DNA from: Bolinopsis microptera
Lineage: Eukaryota > Ctenophora > Tentaculata > Lobata > Bolinopsidae
Reading direction: 5' to 3'
DNA: 64,000 nt
NCBI RefSeq assembly: GCF_026151205.1
Contig: NC_087080.1
Location: forward strand, 15,819,337-15,883,336
Under the pieces are notes generated by a model that had not been told where the DNA came from, ran no database searches, and saw only the letters and a list, made by a program, of their open reading frames with translations. The position numbers and the translations under genes are program-made. Position 1 is the first letter of the stretch. The number at the start of each line of letters is the position of its first letter. Shown piece by piece: positions 46,433 through 58,380 of this stretch.

Positions 46433-49400
46433 ATGAGATTCAAGTTATTGCTAATTGCTATTCTCGCCTTTTCTTATGATTTTGGACCTGGCCCTGGCAA
46501 TTTAATAGAAAATGAATGTTATCATGATTTAACTATTGTGTGGTCCTGTGTGGTTGATTTTGTTATGGCTGTTTTAACCCCCCTCGCTCAATTATCCGCT
46601 GGAGTGATTACAAACATTCACTGTTATGTTAATAGCATACAGTATATTTGGTTACTGTTTCTACATCACTCCGTGTATTTCTCTCACAACGGGGGTGGTG
46701 TTTGTAAAGGTTTCAGATTTAGGAGGCTGTTCTTCGTGTCAAACAGGTTGAGTGCGGTGTTAGTCACATCCGTACTCTTGTCGGCTGCTTTCGTGGACAT
46801 CCGCATGCTCTCTACTACAGGTGATGAATTTCACAATTTTATCTAGGCAACGGTATAAATAAAACACGTCATAATTTATAAAGGAATAATATTATTAAAC
46901 ACTTTTATTAAATTTTATTTACAAACACTTATCAATATCATACTAATATTTAACTAGGGTTTTATAAATTGATAATAATACTGTTTCTCTCCTAGGTTTA
47001 ACGCTCTTTGAGTGTGATACCTGGATTGTATTGTGCACACCCCAGGAATTGTTTATTGTTCGCAATTCAATTCTGCCACAATGCAATCTGTGGTCAGGTG
47101 TGTGCAGTCTGCTGTTGTTGCTCTCTGGAGATATTGAGTTAAATCCAGGACCAACCACATCATTTGTGCAAACTAATGATAGAACCGTGTTTACTGACAA
47201 GAAGGTTAATTTCTTTATAATCTTCTGTGCTCCTTTATTTCAAGTATTCGCTTTCAATGCAATTGTTAACAATTCCATTTAAGATGTTTAATTAACCCCA
47301 AATTTGATAGATGCACTTATCACTAATATTCCCTATTTATCAGGTCGTTGTTATTGGAGATTCGATACCAAAGTATGTAGGGGATAGTACCAATGAAACA
47401 GAGAAAGAAAGGTTTGTGGATTCATACAAAAGTTTAGAAGTCCTTGCATGTCGAGGCAAGGCCATCTCGCAGATTACTGACTGTGTGTACAATCTCAGAC
47501 GGGCAGTTGTAGATTTACAGGCTGATATCGTTTACGTTTTGCTGGGCACCAATAACATCTGTGGTCGCTCAGCTTGTAATCAACAACAGTTTGCAGCTGC
47601 TTTCAATGAATTCATTGATGCTGTTAACAATAAATTCAAACGTGCTCATGTTATTGTCAATGTCATAATACCTAGACTTGATATTAGCCCTACCTTAATG
47701 GACAAGTTAGCTGCTTTCAATAAGGAAATACATGGTCTTTCGTTTAGGCGTGGATGTACTGTAATTTCATCCCCCTGGGACAAAACTAGAACAGATCCTA
47801 GGGTCTATCTGGCTAAGGATAACCTGCACCTTAGCTATCGTGGCAATGTCATGTTGAAGAAAATCGTGAAAGCAAATATTCACGCTTACTCACATGGCAT
47901 CTCCTCATTGCCACATGATCTACTCTGCTATGTCGAGGATAGTTTCCAACCAACGGTTATGCCCCTTTCTTCTTTTCCCAATTATGTAAACAATTCCTGG
48001 GACTCGGCTTACACGGGGTCATCTAAACCTCCACCAGACCCTGCACCTGCTCCTATTGCTTCATTAACTATTCAACCTGTCACTGATTCTCAGGAGGAAG
48101 CGTCCCATTCACAGTACTTTCCTCAACCCGTCCAAGTCCAACTTAGGACATACGCTTCTGTAACATCTCACAGTTTATCTGTTGATCGGACCACTCGCCA
48201 TTACCATCTCAATTCAGATACTACCGTTGCTCAATCTACTCGAAGTCCTCTTCCATCTGTGGGTTCTCATACATCCATACCAGTCACTGTACCACTAACA
48301 GCTCATCAATACGATGATTCCACTCATTTGACCACTAATCCTGCTGTTTCGGCATCTGCATCGGCAACTGCTTCTGCGGCTATAGCTGTTATTCGAACAT
48401 CTACTCTACCAGCTGCCGCTCAACCTATTCTGGCTCCTGCTACATCTGCTTCACCTACCACTGCATCAGCTCCTTCTCCTGCAGACCCTCCTTGTGCTCC
48501 ACTTGCCCTCCGACTTGATTCTGCTCCATCACTTCTTGAACCAGCTCCAACTACTCCTATCCCTAATCCTGTTCCTGCTACCCCTTCATCACTTCCTGAT
48601 CCAACTGCCCAACCAGATGCTACCAATGCTCCTCCATCTGCTTCAACTGACCCTATTGCATCTACGTCATCAATTTTGTCCAAGTGCCCAGATTGGCTTA
48701 GTAAAAGGTTAAGTTATTACAAGAATTTCCTATCTGCCCGTATTGTACAGGAGGTTGAGAAACTGCTTCTAGCAAAGGTTGCACAGGGTATGTTTGTTAG
48801 ACAGGGCATCAATTCTTCAAAGGTCCTTCTTTTCGGTGAGCATAAATATATTTATAACAGGGCCACTATGCATCTTAGTCCTATCCCTATTCGATCCTAT
48901 CCTATACTGCAAACAGTTTTGTTCATGGTCAATATTAAGCTTTCATCCAACTTCAACAGCATATTGGTTAATTTTTACGAGGACCCCTCTATTATCTTAC
49001 CTTATCACAAGGATGATGAGCGGCACTTGGACAAGTCTGCAAAAATTGCAACGCTCTCAATTGGGGCTACACGTAATATGGATTTTGCTGCGTGTAAAAA
49101 GGAGCGCCCCTCATATAGTCAGCAGCTTCTCTCCAATTCTTTATTTGTCATGCATCCTGAGACACAGGTATCTTTTTTTCATCGTATTGCGCCCGGTAGT
49201 TTCTCTTGTCATTCCCTTGGCTACCGTTTCAGTCTCACATTCAGAACGCTCAAGCCAAGATCTACTTCACATCCCAGCACCCTTGATAAGAATGAAGGGG
49301 TGTCGTCTACATTTACTCCTTTACCTAATCCTATTCCTGCTACCCCTTCATCACTTCCTGCTCCAACTGCCCAACCAGATGCTACCAATGCTCCTCCATC

Positions 49401-52400
49401 TGCTCTGGCTCCTGCTACATCTGCTTCACCTATCACTGCATCAGCTCCTTCTCCTGCAGACCCTCCTTGTGCTCCACTTGCCCTCCGACCTGATTCTGCT
49501 CCATCACTTCTTGAAGCAGCTACATTTACTCCTATACCTAACCCTGTTCCTGCTACCCCTTCATCACTTCCTGATCCAACTGCCCAACCAGATGCTACCA
49601 ATGCTCCTCCATCTGCTCTGGCTCCTGCTACATCTGCTTCACCTACCACTGCATCAGCTCCTTCTCCTGCAGACCCTCCTTGTGCTCCACTTGCCCTCCG
49701 ACCTGATTCTGCTCCATCACTTCTTGAACCAGCTCCAACTACTCCTATCCCTAATCCTGTTCCTGCTACCCCTTCATCACTTCCTGATCCAACTGCCCAA
49801 CCAGATGCTACCAATGCTCCTCCATCTGCTCTGGCTCCTGCTACATCTGCTTCACCTACCACTGCATCAGCTCCTTCTCCTGCAGACCCTCCTTGTGCTC
49901 CACTTGCCCTCCGACCTGATTCTGCTCCATCACTTCTTGAAGCAGCTACATTTACTCCTATACCTAACCCTGTTCTTGCTACCCCTTCATCATTTCCTGC
50001 TCCAACTGCCCGACCAGATCCACCATCACAAGAATCTTTGCAACCAGCGTATATCAAGCTACTTCTTTCATCATCCGGTGAATTTACACCACCAGCAGTT
50101 GTACACAGTCCGCAACCTTGCCATAACATAATGTTATTTTTGTCAGCCCACCAACAGCCTGCACAGCTGGCCCACTCTCTCACTTCAACAGCTTCTCCCC
50201 TTCTCTCTCCGCAGATAAATCAGACAGTTCAATTGTCACCTATCTCTTTAAAGTCGCCTATCCCCTCAGACACACTTCCATCGTCATCACCTCATTCTTC
50301 TTCACGTATGCAAATTCAGTCCACATTACCTAACACTTTTTCATTAATACCGTTGTCGATGCAATTTCAAAATAATACGAATTTATATTTGGTTCAACAT
50401 CCCTACAAGTCCCCATACTTATCATATAACAGAAATATTATGCTATCTCTAGCATTATCAACATACCAGCAGCCGACACAGCTGGCCTTCTCGAACACTT
50501 TAAGCAGTGATTATCTTTTCTTGAAGGAACACGGTTCGGTTCAATCACTACCTTTACCTCCTGCCACTGAATTACATAGTTGTTGTAATTCATATGAGCA
50601 ATTGGGTGGTGGGACTAAAAATGAATTTATTGATAATGAAGCTGCCCACTCCTCTGACGATACCCTAGGCATTGACAGTGATACATCTGACTGCATCTTC
50701 GACGACTTTATCGACGACACCCCTATCTCACAAGAGCATGTTCCCTTTTTTGACCCGTACAATGACACTCAGACAGACGAGTCAAAACATAGAAGGCTCA
50801 ATCTTACAGAGGAGAACAAACAGAAGGAGAGAGATAGACAGAAACAGAGAAGACTGAATAAGACGCTGACAGAGGAAGAAAAACAAAAGAAAAGAGACAA
50901 GGCCAAACAGGATAGACTGAACAAGACGCTGACAGAGGAAGAAAAACAAAAGAAAAGAGACAAGGCCAAACAGGATAGACTGAACAAGACGCTGACAGAG
51001 GAAGAAAAACAAAAGAAAAGAGACAAGGCCAAACAGGATAGACTGAACAAGACGCTGACAGAGGAAGAAAAACAAAAGAAAAGAGACAAGGCCAAACAGG
51101 ATAGACTGAACAAGACGCTAACAGAGGAAGAAAAACAAAAGAAAAGAGACAAGGACAAACAGGACAGACTGAACAAGACGCTGACAGAGGAGGAAAAACA
51201 AAAGAAAAGAGACAAGGCCAAACAGGATAGACTGAACAAGACGCTGACAGAGGAAGATAAACAAAAGAAAAGAGACAAGGCCAAACAGGATAGACTGAAC
51301 AAGACGCTGACAGAGGAGGAAAAACAAAAGAAAAGAGACAAGAACAAACAGGATAGACTGAACAAGACGCTGACAGAGGAGGAAAAACAAAAGAAAAGGG
51401 ACAAGGCTAAACAGTACAGACTGAATATGACAGAGGAAGACAAACAGAAAGAGAGGGATAGACTAAAGCAAGCTCGTATTCGACGGAAGCTAACTAAAAC
51501 GGAGGGGTTGCATAACATATCAGTTGAAACCATCACACAGACAATATTTTCACCCCTCTCATCTACTCAGACTTACACCTCACCCCATGACTCAACTAAA
51601 ACAAGCAATTATGACAGACAAAAACATTCTCAGTCACCACCGCGACCGTACAAATTGTTTACTTCCCCATTACCAAATTCTGACAGAGCCACAACTCCTA
51701 CAACATCACTGCCCTCTCCCAGACTTACACAGTCTGCAGAATCTACTAACGAAGCCCCAGATGGTCATGACAAACCCGATTTTGAAGTTATTTCAGCCTT
51801 CCGTAGTATTATGAAAGAATATCCTGAATATGAATGTGCTAATTGCAATACTTTAAATTTTCGTCAAAATGTTGTCAAATTTGACAGAACATCTGCCAAA
51901 TCTGGGAAACAGCAAACTTGGATTTGCAAACGGTGTAACAGTTATCGCAAGTCTAACAAAATTTGTCCACTGGCTACTATACCCATGAAACTCGAAACTG
52001 GTTCATTACCAGACAATCTTGTCATGAATCCAACAGAGACCCGCCTTGTAGCAATGCGTATCCAGTTTATGAAGATACGGTCTTTACCTGCTGGTGGCCA
52101 ACGTGGTATTAGGGGCGCGGTTGTTAATGTCCCGATTGATGCCCAGGAAAGTTGTCTAAAACTCCCTCGGAATATTCCCGATCTTGGAGTTCTTAAGGTT
52201 AAAATTAAGCGTGATGTAAGCCACAAAACTGTTGTTTTAGTTGATGATGTGGACCCTAAGAAATGCATTAATGTCTTAATATGGTTAAAAAAGCATAACC
52301 CACTGTATACTTTCACTGTACTGAATGACGATTGGATTAAAGGCAAATACAATGACCACCAAGACTTCTTTAACGTACATTTTGCAGACAATGCTCATGT

Positions 52401-55400
52401 TATCGCTTCATCGCTGGTTGACGAAATTGTAGCAAACATATGTAATGAGGGTACATACGACCAACTGCCCTATGAGCATTGTATTCAATATAAGGATCCT
52501 CTGCAAAATTTTATCCACGAAGTTCCAGTTATGGACTTTGCACCAGGACAAGGGAAGACACCGATACCTGCCTTATCTGACTCATTAGCAGAGCCTTTAT
52601 CATTTCCGAACCTGTTTCCCCTGGGGAAAGGCCATTTTCATGACTCAGATAGGCAAGCCTTGATTGCCAGCAAACTTATCCCAAAGTTAAGTAGAAAACA
52701 ATATGCTAAACATCACCTTTACTCTGCAGATAGAAAATTTGCCATGGATCCTGAGTACATATTTTTCACGCAAGCATGTGTCGAACGTGAATCAATCTAC
52801 AATGCTGCATCAATACACCTTCAAAAGTCACGCAAAATCAGCACAGATGGTATTAGGTTGACAGCCGGTCTTTTTACTAATAAACTCATAAGCACAGAAC
52901 AATTATTGAATAATATTGATGCATTTCGTTACATGAAAGACGTTAAGGGCACACCTGCATTCTGGCAGAGGGTAAAAAGCGATGCGTTGGGCATGGTTAG
53001 TCAATTGGGTACCTTCACGTGGTTCTTAACTTTTAGTTTCAATGACTTGGTTTATTCGATTCCAGCCATATTGACTTTGATGGGGATAGAACCTTCCGAT
53101 CAATTACTAACGGACATTTCGTGGCATCGCAAACATGAGCTCTTGCGTACTGATCCGGTTATAGCAGTTCGCATGTTTGATAGATATATTCGTAAAATAA
53201 TATCGTTCCTTCTCGAGAAAAAACAAATTCTTGGCGCAACCGAGGCTTATACAGGCCGTGATGAATTTGGTGACAGGGGCTCTCCACATTTTCACATGAT
53301 GTTAAAGTGTATTGGAGCACCTATAGTTGGGGTGGATTCTATTGAAACTATAATAAAGTATATAGACAAATACATCACTACTAAAAAACCTACCCCAGAG
53401 GAGGATCCTGTGCTTAGTGCTTTGGTAAAACTCCAAACACATTCTCATACAAAAACTTGCAGAAAAGGTGTTGCTGAAGATGCTTGCAGATTCTTCTTTC
53501 CGAGGCCAATTTCCAGAAGAACTATCATTGTAGATGCTGACGGAAAAGAGATGACCAATGCTGACCTACACAATATATCAGCAGACAGGAACAAAGGCCG
53601 AAAAAGTCGTGTCATCTATATTAGGCAAATCGGTGCGGAGCTTATAAATCCGTACAATGAAACGTTGCTTCGTTGCTTGGAATCTAACATTGATGTTCAG
53701 TATATTGTGGGGATGTGGGACATGGTCAATTATTTAGTTAATTATGCGACAAAAACTGAGAAGGACGTTTGCGATGCCATGAAAGACGTCAAAAATAATA
53801 TTATGCATGATGAAAACAAGAATGCTCGAGACAAATTAAAATCACTAGGAAATGTTTTCATTGACGCAAGGTCTGTTTCCATACAAGAGTCTGTATTCCG
53901 AACAACTGACCTACCCATGAAATTCTCGTATCCTAAGGTGATTTTTGTGCCATCAGACATGCCTGATCAACGCCATGGTATGTTAAAGTTCCGTCGTGAC
54001 ATGGAAAATATGCCTGAAGACTCTGATGACATATTTATGAAAGGGTACATTGATCGTTATCCACAGAGGCCTGATTCTTTGAAGGAAATGTGCTACAAAG
54101 AATTCGCTGTAAATTATGAAAAATGTTGTAATATTACGAAATCTAATGTTGACCGAACTATTCAGTTGAAGGACGCAACATTGGGAACAATGATTAAAAG
54201 GACTGGTCCTCAAATTGTTCGTAGTCACACACCATCTAGAAAAACAGATCCGGAGAAATACTACTATAGCAAGATTTGTTTATACTTTCCTTGGACTGAT
54301 GAGGCACAAATATTGGGGAATTATACTACAGTTGAGGAGTCATTTGTTGCAAAATACGACGTCATAAAATTAAACATGCAAAAATTTGAACACATTGATG
54401 AGGCAACCCTTGATTCTATGATAAGTGAAATTACCGAAGATATTTTAAATTCGCACGTGCCCATTAATGTTCACGATGACAAACTTGATCCGCGTGGTCT
54501 CGCAAGCCATCCACCAAACAATTTGAAACGTGAAGAGGATACTGAAAACTTCAAGTTCACTTACGAGGAGCCACCAATTACCGAACAAGAATACAACAGT
54601 ATGGTCAGCTCTCTCAATGAAAAGCAACGTGACATATTTTCTATGATTCAGACTCATGCTCAGAACGCGAACGATGGTAAGAAAGTAAACCAACTTATAC
54701 ACTTCATAAGTGGAGCTGGTGGTGTTGGTAAATCATTCCTCATTACAGCTATAAGGCACTGTATAAACCGCACGTTCAAAAGAGGCTCCCACAACTCTGC
54801 TGTTTTGGTTTCCGCCAGCACTGGTGTTGCTGCCGCCCTCATAGATGGACAAACCGTTCACAAGTTACTTCAACTTGATTGCCAAGAGGGTGGTTTTTTT
54901 AATCAAAAGTCTTTAAATTCTGCAAAAAGAGACAAAATGTTCAACTCCATCTTTAAGCATGTTAGGTACCTCATCATTGACGAAGTATCTATGATAGGCA
55001 ATACAAATTTAAATCAAATTCACAGCAGATTAAATCAATTATTCGGGATGTCCGGCACCAAAGACTATTTTGGCGGAATAAACATCATTTTTGTAGGAGA
55101 TCTCTTCCAAATTCCACCCGTGCAACAAACTAAAATATTCGATCCGAGGGGCCTTGCAGCACTTGGTGTCAATTTTTGGAAAGATTTCTGTACCTTTTCT
55201 GAGCTGACTGACGTAGTTAGGAGCAAAGGGGACGCGCCCTTTACTGAACTTTGTCATCGGCTAAGGACTGGGCAGCATACCGAGAAAGATGTTAGTTTAC
55301 TACAGTCAAGAGTGATACCACAATTACCAAACGTAAGTCAACTCATGGACAGTATGCTTCTATTCTCTACAAATGCAAAATGTTCTGAGCATAACAAAAA

Positions 55401-56991
55401 GTGTGTTGACCACCTTACAGCTACCACCAAAGTTCATAACATTATGGCCCATGATAAGTTCTCTAATGAGCAGTTTAACAATAGCAATCAGACTGACAAA
55501 CGTGACAAAAAAAACATCAAAGACTATGTTACTGACGACATAAACAAGACCGCTGGACTGCCAACCTCAATTATTTTAGGGCTTGGGGCACGTGTAATGG
55601 TCCGTGCAAATATCAACGTGAATGATAAATTATGTAACGGTGTTTGCGGAACTGTGAAGCACATTAAATTCAAAAATACCCCAGACACGTCTAACAGCAA
55701 CAATGTGTCTGTGAAAGTTATAGACAAGGTATATGTTAAATTTGATATGGAAAAAGTTGGTAGAAAAATAATGCATTTGTGCAACAAATTTTGCCATCAA
55801 AATTGTACACTAGCAGGTACAGTGCCGATCAGTCCTGTAGAAAAACAGTTCAAGTGCAAAAAGGTTAAGAAAACAAATGTATGGCTAAAAAGGTACCAGC
55901 TACCACTAACATTGTGCTGGGCCTCAACTATCCATAAATGTCAAGGAGTCACCTTGCAAAATGCATACATAGACCTCTCTGGCATAAACTGGAAGGCGGG
56001 CATGGCCTACACAGCTATATCACGGCTCACTTCGATGGCAGGTTTGTTTCTCATCTCCTTCGATAAAAGGTGCATAAGAACAGACCCTCAAATAGTAAGA
56101 GAATATAAACGTCTTCGATCCTTGCCTCCTTTCCAGTTAAATGATGCAACAAGTGACATCATTAAATCTCCTATTATTCAACCGAGTGAAAGTCCACAGA
56201 GTGAAAGCTCCCTTGCAAGCACTCGATTATCTTCACAGAAATTACGAACCCCACCAAGCCCTTCAAGTAGGCCTCTTTCCAAAAAACAACGAGTTGAAAG
56301 CCCTACACTACCAAACAGTAAACGGCCTTCACCAGCATCTCCCATCATTAACGGTAACCGCAAGTGTCCTCGGTTATCTTCACCTGCAATGGCTACACCA
56401 AATTCGCAATTTAACAGCCTATTGTCAAAGGGTAAGGCCTACGTCATAGACTTCAACGATGACCCGCAATCCAGCCGTTTTGCCACACAGTTGGTCACAC
56501 TGGGTTTTAATGTCCGGAGGACAATAAATCGCTTCCAGGAAGGTGTCAGCTGTGGCTACATAGCGGCGCGGGTTATTGCTAAATTGAATGCGGCTACTAT
56601 TTCAAACGTCAACTGTTTCGATATTGATGTATTCGATTGCAATTACAATGGCAGAAACAGTGCTGAACTAGACATGGTAGCGGTGGCAAATATCCATCTG
56701 GGGTTGCCTGGTTCCAAGCCTCATTTTTTGTATGCTTCACAATGCCTTACTTTGATTACTTTTTACTCCATGCTCTATTATAACAAGTCTATAGCAACCT
56801 TAAATTTCAATGAACTCAATATAGAGCAACCGTTGAGTAAGACTAGCTTCACACATAAACTCAATCAAATTGTCGTACAAGACAAGGCAATTCCACCAAC
56901 ATTTTTTACAGTTAATGCATCGGACCAGCAAGGGACACACTGGTTTGTGGTAGTTATTGAAATACCTTTAGATTCGCAGAATGAGCAGTAG
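46433..56991 (+). CDS. Giant Helitron Rep-helicase with 2A, SGNH, AlkB and peptidase-like domains
   Basis: Rolling-circle transposase. Exons 46433-46820, 46996-47204 and 47344-56991 join in frame (phases 1 and 0), giving 3414 residues. Order: hydrophobic N-terminus (MRFKLLLIAILAFSYDFG); 2A-type GDIELNPGP at 174-182; SGNH hydrolase-like 200-390 (VVVIGDS, LLGTNN, DNLHLS); AlkB-like 2OG-Fe(II) oxygenase about 735-835 (His754/Asp756, His812, RFSLTFR at 827-833); proline-rich 70-residue repeats (one before AlkB, three after); nine charged 21-residue repeats about 1371-1558; Cys4 motif (Cys 1697, 1700, 1727, 1730) and a DUF6570-like segment (FMKIRSLPAGGQRGIRGAVV); HUH motif HFH at 2181-2183; catalytic tyrosines 2329 and 2333 (NYLVNYATK); PIF1-type helicase with Walker A GAGGVGKS near 2660 and Walker B IIDEVSM near 2745, ending IHKCQGVTL and YTAISRL; C-terminal Cys3269 (GVSCGY) and His3398 (THWFVVVIE). 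The frame is intact, so the copy looks recent. Confidence 0.9.
47127..47153 (+). other. 2A-type ribosome-skipping motif
   Basis: Encodes GDIELNPGP after a Leu-rich stretch (SLLLLLSGDIELNPGP). It fits the DxExNPGP consensus, in which the ribosome skips the Gly-Pro bond. It would release a 181-residue leader and restart at Pro182, just before the SGNH domain. It lies in the second exon and is in frame with both neighbours after splicing. Confidence 0.88.
48429..50035 (+). repeat. 210-bp proline-rich coding repeats
   Basis: A 70-codon unit (starting LAPATSASPTTASAPSPADP) occurs at about 48429, 49405, 49615 and 49825. The first copy lies before the AlkB-like domain and the other three follow it. 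Units are nearly identical at DNA level, which also creates long false frames on the other strand. Confidence 0.92.
50842..51470 (+). repeat. 63-bp charged coding repeats (9 full units)
   Basis: Nine nearly identical 21-codon units (KTLTEEEKQKKRDKAKQDRL plus N), with degenerate units at both sides. They are probably helical. The spacing and basic/acidic pattern resemble, but do not equal, the 23-residue STPR DNA-binding repeats seen in some transposon proteins. Confidence 0.93.
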
Positions 56992-57334
56992 GCCTATATT
57001 ATCGTCATTCCCAGAGAAGAAGTTTATAACAAAAGCAGTAGTATACAGTTGGACATGAAATCTTTATACACACTAATTAAGATACTTCATTACCCTAATC
57101 TTATCCAAGCCATTCAATAGTAGCATTACAATTCTGGTATACTCTGCTGAATATTATTGAGATAATTATACTTATACATCATTTATCATAATATATTAAC
57201 TTGTAATACAGTAGGCTGGGATTATACACACAGTCAGTAATCTGCCCTATGTAGGTCAGCATATCGTGCAAAAAGATCACCAAGTCGAATATTACCTGAT
57301 AAAAGTGAACTAAGGTTGTGTTAGACATTTTGTC

Positions 57335-57368
57335 CCTACATGGGCTCCCGGCCGTGCGTCCATGTAGG
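57335..57368. other. Hairpin after the Helitron gene
   Basis: CCTACATGG and CCATGTAGG form a perfect 9-bp stem around a GC-rich loop of 16 bases, 340 bp after the stop codon. Helitrons carry a hairpin close to their 3' end, but no CTRR terminus follows at the expected spacing, so a role is uncertain. Confidence 0.5.
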
Positions 57369-57759
57369 AACTGTGGGGCCTTCCGAGTGATAGGGTTACA
57401 GTGACTGTTAGTAGCGAAAGTATGAAAGTTATACCAGTAGACACAATTACCGAACACAGGGCATTGGCTCGACCTCCAAGACAGGGTATCCGTGAGGACC
57501 CTGGTCGTAATCAGCTCTGCACTACTCCAGTGTATCCTGATGCCTGAAATCTTGGACACTGTCTACGTACGGGGTAGACGGCCACAGACGATTGCCTCTA
57601 TTGCTACCTTAGTTCACTTTTTGATTACAGCCAAATATTCAAAGTTGAGATGATCTACATTTTTGACACATACCTTGTATTATCAATTCTTCCCGGTATT
57701 CAAGCTTAATCTGAACAAACTTAAACACCTCTAGCAATAATTTTTTTTGGTCATATTTG

Positions 57760-58380
57760 GTGTTTGATCTTTAGATATAAGTTTACAACAGACTTGTCTT
57801 TTACGACATCTTTTCAAGCATATTTTTCCACCCATTATCAACTATTTAAGTGAATTTCTGGTATGTTTAGATAAAACATCGCTGATTATAAGTTCACCGT
57901 AATAGTTGTATTATTACACTACAATTTATTACTAATCTTATTTAAATCATTCAGTGTGATTTGTATATTTGTATCTTTACATATAAGTTTACTACAGACT
58001 ACTATTTTACGATGTCTTTTCAAGCATATTTTTCCAGAAATTACCTACTATTCAAGTAAATTTCTGGTATGTTCAGATAAAACATCGCTGATTATAATTC
58101 ATACCGTAATAGTTCTATTATTACACTATAATTTATTACTAATCTTATTTAAATCCTTCAGCATGATTTGTATTAATTGTATATTTGTATCTTTAGATAT
58201 AAGTTCACTACAGACTACTATTTTGCGATGTCTTTTCAAGCATATTTTTCCAGAAATTACCTACTATTCAAGTAAATTTCTGGTATGTTCAGATAAAACA
58301 TCGCTCATTATAAGTCATACCGTAATAGTTGTATTATTACACTATAATTTATTACTAATCTTATTATCATCACCATGATT
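57760..58380. repeat. Three tandem copies of a roughly 200-bp AT-rich unit
   Basis: The unit contains ATCTTTAGATATAAGTTTAC, CTTTTCAAGCATATTTTTCC, AGATAAAACATCGCTGATTA and TTATTACACTATAATTTATT. Copies run about 57765-57955, 57956-58170 and 58171-58375. The open plus frame 57956-58378 is a repeat by-product with no recognisable domain. Confidence 0.9.

Noticed and set aside
46487..46504. GPGPG motif in the first Helitron exon as a second 2A site
   Set aside because: It lacks the required DxExNPGP context.
48779..51536. Several long frames overlapping the Helitron exon (plus 48779-50131, minus 49221-50183 and 50769-51536)
   Set aside because: They are shadows produced by the 210-bp and 63-bp coding repeats; the main frame has clear domains.
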